From positions 7,874-71,873 of the forward strand of contig SGPL01000011.1 in assembly GCA_004802705.1 (NCBI GenBank): a stretch of DNA of 64,000 nucleotides, in the 5' to 3' direction. This DNA comes from Bondarzewia mesenterica (lineage: Eukaryota > Basidiomycota > Agaricomycetes > Russulales > Bondarzewiaceae). Under the pieces are notes generated by a model. The model ran no database searches. It was not told where the DNA came from and saw nothing but the letters and a program-made list of their open reading frames with translations. This document shows, piece after piece, positions 42,040 through 52,876 of the stretch (position 1 is its first letter; every line of letters starts with the position of its first letter). Made by a program: the position numbers and the translations under genes.

Positions 42040-43090
42040 ATGGCCAAGACTATCGTTTTCACTGTCTGGAACACTGACGACTTTTACTCTCAACAGCAGA
42101 TCGGCACCGATACAATCCCCTTGCTCGGGACTATCATCGAGAACGTCAAATGGCTTCTCCTTAATAGAACCCGCATCCGGCATGCTTATCTTTGCATACT
42201 TCGACAGACGACTCTCGACGCCACACCGGCCACGCCGCAGGAAGACCAATCGCTGAGATCATTTTTTTCAGTACCGTTGGCCTGAAGTACGCTTGATGAT
42301 AATGGAGCCGCACTGCTTTGCAATTGTTCAACGGCGCAGCGCACCCAGAAGGCTTTACCTCAATCGTCGGTTGGCTTGTTCGCTGCAGGGCTATAGCTCG
42401 ACTCATCCAACTACCTACGTGCTGAACACTGCAATGATCATCACCACCACTCTTTTCCATGAACTTGCTCACCTGCTATGGGCCGATATTCACAATCTAA
42501 GAATTGGGACTCCTCCGAACTTGATTTATCCCACTCAGAGGTACTTTCAAAATGGGCAACTGATGAATCCTCCTCAGTGGGAAGAATCGGGACACGTCAT
42601 TGAGGGTCGCCTTTTTGGCGGTATCTTGAATCCGGCCTTCGACGAGGGCTTTGAAGGAGATTACAGAAGGATCAAGAATCTCGTCATTCAAATGGACTTA
42701 GGAGGCCTCTATAACGAAGCAAGGTTTCATTTGAGTACGTCAATTTTTTCCATGATTCTGAAGGTGTACACGACGCAATGCAATCAAACCACCACAGGAG
42801 AAAACGTGGTCCGAGATAAAATCAACTATTTCCTTTTTGCAATCAACCAATTCGACCCTCTCTTCATGCTCAACGACGTTACCGCTGTGCTTCCAAGGAG
42901 GCATAGTCCGGTGACATACTCCAATTATTTTGTCAGGGGCCCCGAGGGACAGCCTTTGTTCATAGTGCGATCAAGGTCGTCTGAGGCTGCGATTCCCTTC
43001 TCGTACGGAGCCATTCGAGTGCTTAGGCCGATCTGTCATCAGCAGATGGAAAAGGAGGTAGTTTTGAGGGCAGCAGGTCCAGCGGTGTGA
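42040..43090 (+). CDS. Zincin-like protein with intact HELAH motif (frame slip at a T7 run)
   Basis: Paralogue of the gene at 39185-40153. The core reads LNTAMIITTTLFHELAHLLWADI (HELAH near 42458-42472) and, about 45 residues on, EESGHVIEGRLFGGI, whose Glu is the candidate third zinc ligand. A metallopeptidase role is predicted from HExxH plus the downstream Glu; no signal peptide is seen, so a cytoplasmic protein is likely. A start at 42040 (MAKTIVFTVWNTDDF) needs a one-base slip at seven T near 42262-42268 to join LRSFFQY. That run is a classical homopolymer error site. The alternative is that translation begins within the second block. Stop at 43088-43090. Length about 345 residues. Confidence 0.62.
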
Positions 43091-44784
43091 GGCGGCATGG
43101 AGAGACCGTATAAATGAAGCAGAGAATGGGTCAGTGTTTGGTTTTCTAAGAATTAAATTTGATCGCGAAATGACGTTCTTGTCTACCTGTATTTGTTATT
43201 TTGCTACGAGTTTGGAATACGATATCATGGATCAGTGAACTGAATGCGAGTTTTCTAGCGAGTCATTCGACCTTTCGAAAGCTAGCAGCATATCCTTCGA
43301 GCGCTCCTGTCGCAGCATGAATCAAATCGTCTAAGCTACGGCTATAATCTCCGCGAGGTCTCGAGACCCATCCTTCCAGTCTCGTTGAAATAAACCTCAT
43401 TCTTGGGCAAATCCGTTCCGGACCACCCCACATCCAAGTAAGCGTCCCACCATTCACTGAAAGCTTCGCGAGGAGGCACAACGAATCCAAAGTCGATGAT
43501 ACATACCAAAGTAATTGCGTCTGCGACTCATTGGTCAATAACATCAACCGGTACATATGTCTGAAATGGGCTCACCACCTGTCAAATAGTCCATCTTGCG
43601 CGACGATAAGGGTAGTAAGAAAGCCTTTGTGCACGCCACGTCTCCGCTTCTTGAACAGCTGTGAATGACGGGACGTCGATCCCCGGGCGCTTGCTCATCT
43701 GCGCCGTGCTGCAAAAGATCAATAATTCATGTTTTTTTGATGCTGACACGAGAAAATCATCACAGTCGGAGAAATGGGGATTTCAACGACGATGAATAGA
43801 TAGTCTTAATGTATGCCCTTTCATGGAGTGAGTACGGAGGGAAGCATAATCGGGACTGCCATTTGCATTATCCAGAAGTACAAACGTTTCTGTCCTGTGC
43901 GTACAGTTTTCGGAATCTTGTTCGTGGTTGAGAACCGGAAGTGAATTTCTGATGAAGAGAGTTGCACCCTGGACCGAATAAGTCAGAAACGGCGCAAATT
44001 ATTCGCGGTGCGACTGCACTTACAGTCGTAAGATGATGAATGAAAGAAAGGGATTGACGAACTGGGTAATTGCCAGTCCAAGAGACTCTGCAGCTTGATT
44101 TGCTCACGTATGTTGATTTTCAGACAACTAAACCCTGCTCCGCACATAATTATGATAGGAGTATAGCAGAATTTTATACATGCCAGATCATCTCATCAAC
44201 AGCAGCCCAACGTATCGCTCAACAATGCTAGCGTAAAAGCAAGAATTAGTAAAGAGAGTTATGGGAACATTTGGGGTACAAGAGTACGCGTGTTGGAAGG
44301 GGATATATGCTCAGCTGGAAAAAGATGCGAGCAGTGCAGCAGAGTGCAGCACACATCAGAGCAACTGAAAGAATTGTTGATGCAGCGCACGGAGACAAAG
44401 AGAAAAGGCCGGTCTGTATATGCATCTGCGTGATCAGAGAGATAAGGGAATTGGATTCCACAGCCAAACTTGAAGGAAATTGTTGAATACTTTTGAAAGA
44501 CTCCGAAAAGGCCTCGAGGAGCTCGCGGAGATAATTTGATGCAAAAAGGTGTCCTCGGCTGTCCTTCCGACTCCGACTCCGACTGTGACGATGAACCACG
44601 ATCTAGGGTTAGATCCGAAGGCGCTCCGGAGCCCGACGTATTATTGACCTCATTTCCTCTTACTTCGACTGATGACCCTCTTCGAGATTCTATGTTGCTG
44701 TTGTCGAGCACGATCAGATAGCTCGGTAAGCTCTATTTCTCTTTATGCGGTTCAAACACAAATGAACTGATCGACTTTGAGTAG
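43091..44784. other. Low-confidence region; possible - strand gene at about 43263-44110
   Basis: Nothing recognised. On the - strand, 44110-43263 holds several open segments joined by plausible short introns, one reading FGFVVPPREAFSEWWDAYLDVGWSG, which looks coding. The frames do not join cleanly and no family came to mind. A Ser/Glu-rich open segment at 44530-44711 (-) has no ATG. The 5' exon of the LAMTOR1-like gene should also lie here. Confidence 0.3.
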
Positions 44785-45602
44785 GCGTCTCAACTTGACG
44801 AGCACACACGCCTGATCCCGCATACTGATGAAAGCGATGCGTAGGCTGTTATTCATCCTCTTGAACCCTTTCGGATTTCTTCACCTTTTCCGTCCATAGG
44901 TCCATTCCACGCAACGCTGCCACTGTGGACCAAGAACGTTTGAAAGAACGGCTGGAAACCATCGTGCGCGCTCGCGCGGGGTGAGTCGCCTACACCATTC
45001 ATCTCCATCATACAATCCGACTAAATGCGTCTCATCCATGTGCGGGAACAGAAAAATGGTCAGCGTAGTCTCCCCGCTTCCTTTCAACCTACACAATCAA
45101 TCGCTTCACCAACAATCCGACGCGTCGGCATCTCGCTCCGGCCGCTTTCCCTCACCACAGCCGTCCGTCGACACCACGCAAACGTCGGACTCTGCATCTG
45201 CGTTTCATGACTATGACCACGGAGACGAAGACTCTCGGCTAATGCTGAATGCAAAGATCGTAAGAGATATGGGTGGGGTTGCCGGGGTGCCAACGAAGTT
45301 TGCGTTGAGGGATCGGAGTCGTGGGCTGATAGGTGGTGTTGATGTTCATGGCGATGGGGGTGACGGAGGTGAGATTCATGCAGAGGGAAGTGGAGGAAAC
45401 ATGGGCACTGTGACAGGGAGCACGGGTCCCTCTGATCTGGAAGCACAGGGCTTGGAGGTGAGTGTGCATTGTTCAATTTCACGGGGACGATTTTGTTTGA
45501 TCGGCTTGCCTTCAGATATCCACCGCCGAAGGCCATCCATCATCTGCCGATGCATTTAAAATTCAAGATGTGGGCTCTCTCTCTCGCAGCTGGGGAGATT
45601 GA
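44785..45602 (+). CDS. Ragulator subunit LAMTOR1-like protein (5' exon not found)
   Basis: LAMTOR1/Meh1-type proteins anchor the Ragulator-Rag GTPase complex to the vacuole or lysosome and support TORC1 signalling. Exons: 44785-44840 (ASQLDEHTRLIPHTDES), about 44900-44980 (VDQERLKERLETIVRARAG), about 45054-45453 (MVSVVSPLPFNLHNQSL followed by a long Ser/Gly-rich insert with LNAKIVRDMGG) and about 45517-45602 (EGHPSSADAFKIQDVGSLSR, ends SWGD-stop). The order EHTRLIP, ERLxxIVRARxGKM, PFNLHN and AFKIxDVGxLSRSWGD is what I associate with basidiomycete LAMTOR1. The first exon, which should give the N-myristoyl/palmitoyl MGC start, was not identified. The middle insert is unusually long and low-complexity. 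Confidence 0.5.
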
Positions 45603-46005
45603 AGCTTCACCTCCTCTCTGTCAATACAATGCAAGCAAACTGAGGCCATATACCAAATCTACCACATTCATTCCTCCATTGATTATTTTGCGGAATCACC
45701 ATTTCATTCAGTCGTTCCTTTCGCTTCTCGTCATCATTCCTCTCTAAGGACAGGCNCCTCGTCTTGTACAATACAATTTGGGACGATGACCAGTCTACTT
45801 AATGCTAGATTTTCCATCTCTTTTCGGGTCTTGCGGTGTGCGTCATCTGTGTAGCGTATCATCATANTCTTTTGTACTTACACCACTAGCAGGAAAGGGC
45901 ATCGAAATACATTGGATTCACGGGTAACAACACANCACTGCGAATCGTACAATTTGCAAATCTCCAAGAAAANCGACCATGGCCTGCACCGCAATCTTCT
46001 TACTT
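45603..46005. other. Convergent 3' regions
   Basis: About 400 nt between convergent stops of the LAMTOR1-like and C2H2 genes. A few isolated N calls. No gene recognised. Confidence 0.4.
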
Positions 46006-46984
46006 TCACAGCCTCAACAGTCTGGCGAACTGGCTCGTCAAATCACGCGCGTAGTCCTCGACCTGCTGGAACCTCGCTATCCCACACACCTCGCTCTCGA
46101 CATGCTGTANCAATCCTGAAATCAACGTGAANGTTCGCCGACATCTCGGGCACTTGAATTCGTCCTCNTCGTGGGCGGGGGACGCAAGGTGCGTGTTAAG
46201 GGAGGAGAGTGTGCGGAACGTGCGATGGCAAAGGTAGCACTCGTACGCGGTCCCGTTGAAGGCGCGCTCCGTTGCGGAGTAGTACGTGATGGCGCGGGGT
46301 GCGCTCATGTTGTATTCCAAGCGATGGCCGAGCGAGATGGTGGGGACNACGGCGAGCGAGTGGATCGCCCGTGTGACTTGATGCCTTGTGATGTTGTGGC
46401 AGGCGCCTGACTCGATGTGCAGAGCGATCGAGGAAGGGATTTTAAACNTCTTGGGGCATAGAGGNCATTTGAGGTTGCGATCATTGTGCGCCTTNGANNN
46501 GGAGTGCTAGGAATGTCGTTNNNTTGAATNAGTACTCGCAAAAAAAATGAATGATCAGCGATAGAACAGCTCCATCTCACTTGATTCAACGCATNAGGGC
46601 TNGAAAAATCGCGCGAGCACATGAAGCACCAGTTGTGCACGGGGCTGGCGACGAGATGTTGATAAAAGCTCATCNNGTTNACGAANGACCTATTGCAGGT
46701 CTCGCATAGCGCCATTTCGTCGTCATCTTCCGAGTTAGAGTCATCGTNATCGTCTGTGTCGTCGACATGGGCGGGCGAGTATTGGTAATGCTTGAAAAGA
46801 GANATGTCGAGTTCAATTCAACTGTTTCGATTNAGGAAGATGTGCGGACCTGCTGCAAGGCTTGATTGTGGACGAAGAGTCTTTCGCAGAACTCGCAATA
46901 GTAATGGTCTGCCTTATCGCGACAATGAGCATGCAAGGCTGATTCGGTGAAGAATTGGCGGTAGCATTCGGTGCATTGGGGCAT
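46006..46984 (-). CDS. Multi-C2H2 zinc-finger protein
   Basis: Three or four exons on the - strand. C2H2-type fingers, N to C: CTECYRQFFTESALHAHC with HYYCEFCERLFVHNQALQQ; CETCNRxFxNxMSFYQHLVAS (then VHNWCFMCSRDF); a finger spanning IPSSIALHIESGACH; YECYLCHRTFRTLSSLNTHL; and FKCPRCRRxFTLISGLxQHVES. Spacing CX2C-X12-H-X3-5-H is typical. An acidic stretch DDTDDDDDSNSEDDDE joins the first two pairs. Likely nucleic-acid binding. ATG at 46984 (MPQC). The same finger architecture is common in Agaricomycete proteins of unknown role. N calls fall in several finger positions, so exact ligands in the central fingers cannot be checked. Confidence 0.8.
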
Positions 46985-49044
46985 GGTCACAGTGCTGAGC
47001 AAGTTCTGCTTGAGTCCCGCGGAGGAGTGGTCTGTTTATAAAAGATGCCTCGCATGGGGTACACGAGGCATCCAGGCAGGAGATGTTCTCAACTTCTATT
47101 TGACAGGCTCAAAACCTGTGATTTTGTGCCCAAAACCATTTCTATTGTCACGACTGATGCCAGTGTTATGTGCTTGCATATACTTATGTTGCGTCCGGCC
47201 TNGATTTCAGTCATGCAAGGGACTGTACTTAGCCAGATGATGATGACATCACAATTCTTTTTCAGTCGACTCAAAATACTAGAACGTGACCTGGATGCAA
47301 TGTATATGTACCCATTGTTAGCTTTGTCTGGCTATAAAGGCGCCAAAAAGCTTCGATGGTACTCCGAGTACGTTGCCGCTCCCAAATCATTTCAACTCGC
47401 CGATGGCTACAACTACGCCCCCAATTTCGCCGCTGAGTCGTATTCGAGACTCCGCATTGTTGCTGAAGCGGCGCTGAAGCCACCCATGCTCCGTTCCAGT
47501 ACAGTATTAGAGCAAGCCGNTGGAGCGATCGATTGCAAGTAAAGGACATGCCGGAAATAGCCGCCTGTATGTCGGGGTACCGTTGCGATGGCTCGTAGCT
47601 TGAGTCGATTCTGCGANGGCTGAGAGACATCGTGCTATCCGTCTGGTTAAATCTCAGTTACTCGCTTNATCCCTCTCGTTTATCCAATGCGTCGAAGNAA
47701 AAGCCGTCTTTGACTTCTTTCATAAGTCCTCCGGAGACCGACACCACAGCGGCAAAAGGATAAATAGGGGATGGCGAACGCGTGCCAATATATCATCGGT
47801 AAAGGACAGAGCGGGAATAGCTGAGATATAGAAGAGGAGCCCGATCTCCAAGTTTCCAACCTCGCGAACACGGAACGACAGAACGGATCACTGAGCAANT
47901 TCAAGAGTCGTCGACCTTCAAGGTAGTAGCCTGTAGTCCTTGTCTAAAGAAAGAGATGGCAGTGACTCGTCGTACTAGCTGGAGGAAGTGAGAGTTTCAC
48001 AGCATGAGCATGGTGAATGTTTGAATGCAGCGAGTCGATCTACGGGTCCATGGGCGGGTGTCGTAATGTACTCATCCGGCATCGCTTGCCCGTCCTTGTT
48101 TGTCATGGATAATAGATATGCATCTTCGGAACTAACTGCCTCTTCGAGGTGGGGATGTCTCCCCACGAGATCGGTTGGGAGGTTTGACGTTGAATGCAAC
48201 AAGGCGGAGGTAAGTGAGATATCGATGGATTAGGAGCGAGGAACGAATGATCCCAACTCCGAGGTGGGGGGAGGGGGAGTTTGAGAATATGCACACAAAA
48301 TTTAGTCCAATATCAATGCAGCCGCATGAAAGGACAGAATGGTGGGGGTACGGTCCGTAACTATTCCTGCACTTGAAGACACCCGGTGCGCCTCAAAGTC
48401 ACTCAGAACCTTCAGCTTGAGTAGGTGCACATCTCGCATTCCATGATCAAGCGGCGCCACGATCTTTTGGTTGAGGAAATTCCGGAGAAGAAAGAGCGAG
48501 AGCGATAGGTTGATGCGGGACTCTGAAGCCGTATATATCAGTTCAATGTGTCTACCTATCGCCCGTCAATCCTTTGTCCAGCCATCATTTTCATCGAGAC
48601 CTCGACTCGCAGTAACCGTGTGATCCTGATCAGCAACTAGTTGCACCCTAATATATGCCATTTCAATTCTAACATGCATCTCCGTGTAATACTACCAATC
48701 TGTCATCATAGCATAGGCATTCATTCATGCACCATCACAAGTACCCCACATCACGCCAGAAAGCTCCGCTCAACGTGGTGATGCAAAACATAAGGCTATA
48801 AAGATTTCCTGTAGCGAGCAGGGCAGCGGAGGCACGCCGTCGTTTGGCAAGGTGATTTACTCTGTTATAGATTAACTGGCCCCATGTTTTATGTCGTTGC
48901 CATAATTCACGTCAGAGGTTTTGCAACTCACAACATGACGAAAGTCTGCTTCACTCTAGAGTATAACACTTCGAGCTTCGGCATATCTACGACAGGTATT
49001 CCACAGCCGGACGGCGCCTTAACAACGCCATCCATGAATAAAAC
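46985..49044. other. Gene-poor interval
   Basis: About 2 kb without a recognised gene. The open segment at 47045-47542 (+) has no domain and reads as chance. 48,840-49,040 is unremarkable and holds the 3' end of the next gene. Confidence 0.4.
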
Positions 49045-50901
49045 TCAGAATGGATAGTCTGTGTGCGGTTGTTCGTCAGCGCCCAGTAAACCCTCCTCCA
49101 CCTGCTTCTTGTGGCATTCATCCAAGTATGGCAAGACGTATTGCTGGTAACTAGCCCGACTCTTATATCTGCAAGTCCAGAGGTCAACTTCAAGTTGGAC
49201 CCGTTTATAATAAGCGGAAATTCTTACCCAGCGACATCGTCGGGCCAGCTTCTGATTGCGCTCGCCATTCTTCCCGGAGTACCAACCTCCTTCACGAGCT
49301 CCTCGACAGGGACAATGTAAGTCCTGATCGTGAAGATGACCGCGCCGGTCTTGGGAAGGCGACGCAGCGTCTGTCTCTCCATTCGAAGCCTCATCATCGA
49401 AGGCTTGACATTCATATCCTGTTTCTCGACGGCAGCATCGACGACGTCATGCTCCGCCGCATCTTCCTTACCATACCCGAGGCCGGCGCCAGATTGGAAC
49501 GCGTCCTCAGCGCCCACTGTCGTTTCAGCCCAACCCAACTCGTCCGGATCGAGCGGCTCGACGGGGCGGGTGAAATCGCTGACGATCTTGAAGAAGTAGT
49601 TGTTGCGCTGAATAAGCTTATCCACGGGCAAGCGCTGAATGAACCGGTTGAGGCTAGTCCGCAGCTTTTTCTGGTCTAGATATACGATAAGCAAGTAGAT
49701 GAAGCAAAAGGGGCTTATGGACCTCACATTGCGGGACATTACCACTGAAATGAATGTCATCGAGAGACATACCAAGCTTGTCTTCCAGCCTCCAAAACCC
49801 TAAGCAAGAAGAATCAAGAAATTGAACACAAGATACCGAACATATCCTACCTGCCGTGCATATGGCGCCGGAACGGAGGTAGTAGGTCTCGCCGCTTCCT
49901 GAGCAACACATTCAACACAACGAAGTTGGACTCTGTGAGCGTGATATATTTTACCTTCAATCATCAAAGCCAGATCATCCTGAACCCTAGAAAGCAGGAT
50001 CATATACAGCTGACCAACAGGCAAAAGGGGAGGAAATATACTGACAACAAGCCGGCAACGGTCATGGGATCTTCTTCGTCAAGATTGTACGTTGCATTGA
50101 CTGGAGGCAAGATAGTGATCATTCGAATGCGTCCTTCCCCGTACCATCCATCATCCCCATCCTTCCCTCTGGGGTGACGCTCGACATGGAATGTGTTGGG
50201 GTATCTCCTTGAGAGATACTCGGCAAGTTCATGAACAAGCTCTTTGGCTAGCAAGACGGTTAACCAAGAGATAGATGATTCCTCAATACATCATACCCAC
50301 CAGCAGCATATCCTGATGTAGCAAATTGGGGATCGTCCGGAAGGGTCTGCACGACGCGTTTACCGCGCAATTTCATGCGATGAAGACGGAGCTGATGATA
50401 ATGAGCGAATTGGTCGTCCAACTGTGAACTGTCGATTCAAAATTCTTTATAATTCGGGATTATGGTCAACACTCACCTCGATCCACTTCTCGAACGAGAT
50501 ATTTTTGATCCCCATCGTAACACTGCTCGCAGTCATTCAAAAACAGCTTACATTGCCACGTTAATCCATATACGCACTGGTATTCTCCCCATTTGAAAGG
50601 GCGGTATGGAACAGGTTTGATATTCTCCAAAGCTTCAAGACAGGAATCGATCTTCGGATAGATGAAAGAAGATGAGGACACAGATTCTGCTATAGAGGCA
50701 AATTAGGACTGCGTGGGATGAATTGATGTTGCCTGAAACTCCGCCCTCACCTTTTGATTTCGTCTCATCGTCGGGGGGGACTGACCTCAGAGCCTTTCTC
50801 CACAACGACTCAAGCTTGGGAGAGTAACAAATGAGGAAGGCGGAGACGCCAATGCAGAGAAGAGGAGTGCGATGGTCGATCAACCAGTCCAAGGCCGCCA
50901 T
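49045..50901 (-). CDS. Heme-dependent oxidative N-demethylase-like protein (DUF3445), copy 1
   Basis: DUF3445/HODM family: a heme-binding PAS-fold enzyme that oxidatively removes a methyl group from dimethylamine-like substrates. The start MAALDWLIDHRTPLLCIGVSAFLICY (ATG 50901) gives an N-terminal membrane anchor. Family motifs in order: FKWGEYQ, MGIKNISFEKWIELD, LVHELAEYLSRRYP, VQDDLALMIEG, GETYYLRSGAICTAGFWRLEDK with GMSLDDIHFSGNVPQ, LRTSLNRFIQRLP, NNYFFKIVSDF (about 49,590), RLRMERQTLRRLPKTGAVIF (about 49,360) and the C-terminal YKSRASYQQYVLPYLDECH. Stop TGA 49047-49045. About ten short exons. Paralogous with 56197-57895 and part of a cluster with a permease and a Rieske oxygenase. Confidence 0.85.
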
Positions 50902-52876
50902 GAGGTTAGTGAGGGTGAGACTAGGTCACTGGTCAGGCTGCATGAGGCGGGGAATTATACCCAGGACAAGTACAGTCAACTTTGATAAGCAGCTGCACCA
51001 CGAAAGTCAAATCTCTGAGAAGAGATAAGATAAACTCTTCCGCATACCGGAGCAACCCGATCCTGCCCGCACCTACTCGCCTTTTCGACTCTTCCTCGAT
51101 CTCGCCGAGGCTCGTTCAGATCAGGGTAGGAGTGCAAGATGGTCTCCTATATGTTTTTCTGTTACGGTGTAAAGAAAATGGAAAACGAGTGAGCAGTGGA
51201 TTCCCGCGACAGAGGACAAAGCTAAGATAGGCAAGCCTCATGTACCGCAATGCGCATACTGATTCTGAACGAAGACGCGCATTCCGATCCAACGACAGAG
51301 TTGTTTCTCAGTCGTATGATTACCGTGAGCTGTATTGAAATTCTTCAGAATCAGAACAGAGACATATACGAACGAGATTGCAGTCAAGGTCTACCGAGTA
51401 GTACTCAAATTTCAATGGTCGGGTTGGATGGATAGAATAGTTGGGAAACGTCACGCATCACTACTGTGGGCGCTGGTGTGACGTGTCGTGACCTCCTCTA
51501 ATCATGTGCCTCAGGACTCGTCCATGACAGTCGCCGTGATACAGTAACACAGAAGTTGAGAGTTCAAGCGGCCAAGCGCTCGAGCTCTCCTTGAACGTTG
51601 AGGCTTACACGCTTGAACGTTCAGACTTGAGCCCCGAGCGCCTGAGCCCTTGAATATCCACTTCGCCGCGGCGCTTGGAAAAGTCCTTTGGTCCTCGTGT
51701 CTCTCAACACGGTGCTATTCTCTCCTTTTCTGTGAGCCTCTGCCGTGATAGGGTGACTCTGGGCGACTTCTGGATTTGTGGCTCATGTCAGCTGTCTTGT
51801 ATGCTTATTGAGCCGGCCACGCTCGGTTTTTGTTTATCTCAATACCAGCGGCATACCGACGGAGGCACTCACGAACGAGTCCATCATTTCATCTCGATTA
51901 CTCGGATATCTCAGAAATACGTATTTCAAGAGCAGTGTCTCAGCATCTTGACCCGAAGGCTACTTCCTATAATCCCCGACGAACCACCCATCAATCGCTG
52001 CGTCCCGGCAGCGAAAACTTCAGAAAGATGCGTAGTACATATCAGTACGTACTGCACCGGGGATTTGATATGATAAGGTTGCTAGAGGCTAAACTATTGG
52101 TCATGCGATGATGCTAATCCTCTCTTATATAGCAGTAATATGCAATCAGCAGGGAGGCTCGGGTCATGCATGACATGGTGGTAGTCTCCATTGCTGACAT
52201 CATCCAGAAGATAGTCGTTCTTAGTTAGAGAGCATGGCGGTAAATCCTTTGCGCTCCAGAGCTCACATATTGTTGCATAGGTCCCCTCAAGCCTCACTCA
52301 TAACACGCGGCGCCGGAATCAAAGGCGTGCAATTGACGGAATCCCCCCTCCTTTATTCTGTTACCAGTAAGTTACATTCTTCGAAGCCAAGAGATATCTC
52401 AATCCTCGTCCCCTTATGGGGTATTCCAGTGTATCCATCAGACAGCACAAACTAAATTCGGGGGCCGCAGACCTCAGCAGGCCTGTTTCAACTGTCGGAA
52501 CGCGACCTCTTTTGTCATATCTTTCCTCCTTTGGCGTTCTGGTTTTGTAGCGTCTTATCTTATCCACAAGTACAAGCTCTTCGTCTCGATGTCATTGTAA
52601 GTCCTCGATAGGGCATTGCCGGGAAGGGATAGAGGCTAGCACACCCGACAACTTTCACCGCATTTCAACTGATTTGGTCCCGTTCAGTCGCAGTCGTCAA
52701 TGCCGGGCTCACAGTGAACGAATACATGTTCTTCATTGTTCAAGTTGACTTTGGGAGCACCTTATTTCAACCGAAGATAAGTTGGTATCCTTACATAAGC
52801 ACCTTCCCTATCTGCGGTAAAAGTAAAAAGTATATATCGTCGTAATGAGTCTGCGTTTGCTCTGCGCCCGACCATC
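50902..52876. other. Divergent promoter interval between DUF3445 copy 1 and the permease
   Basis: About 2 kb, no gene recognised. A short degenerate direct repeat of GAACGTT/CTTGAACGTT-like words lies near 51,590-51,630 (CTTGAACGTTGAGGCTT and CTTGAACGTTCAGACTT). This is a candidate binding site, not more. Confidence 0.45.
51588..51632. promoter_or_regulatory. Paired CTTGAACGTT words upstream of the permease
   Basis: Two copies of CTTGAACGTT at about 51589-51598 and 51611-51620, roughly 22 nt apart, flanked by GAG.CTT words. The second copy contains the palindrome AACGTT, as does the first. Located in the divergent promoter of the cluster. A regulator site is a guess from repetition only. Confidence 0.3.

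Noticed and set aside
44259..44711. Ser/Glu-rich open frame on the - strand.
   Set aside because: No ATG, no family, second half looks random; could be antisense to the unseen first exon of the LAMTOR1-like gene.
47045..47542. 165-codon open frame on the + strand.
   Set aside because: No domain, odd composition, contains N calls; not supported as a gene.
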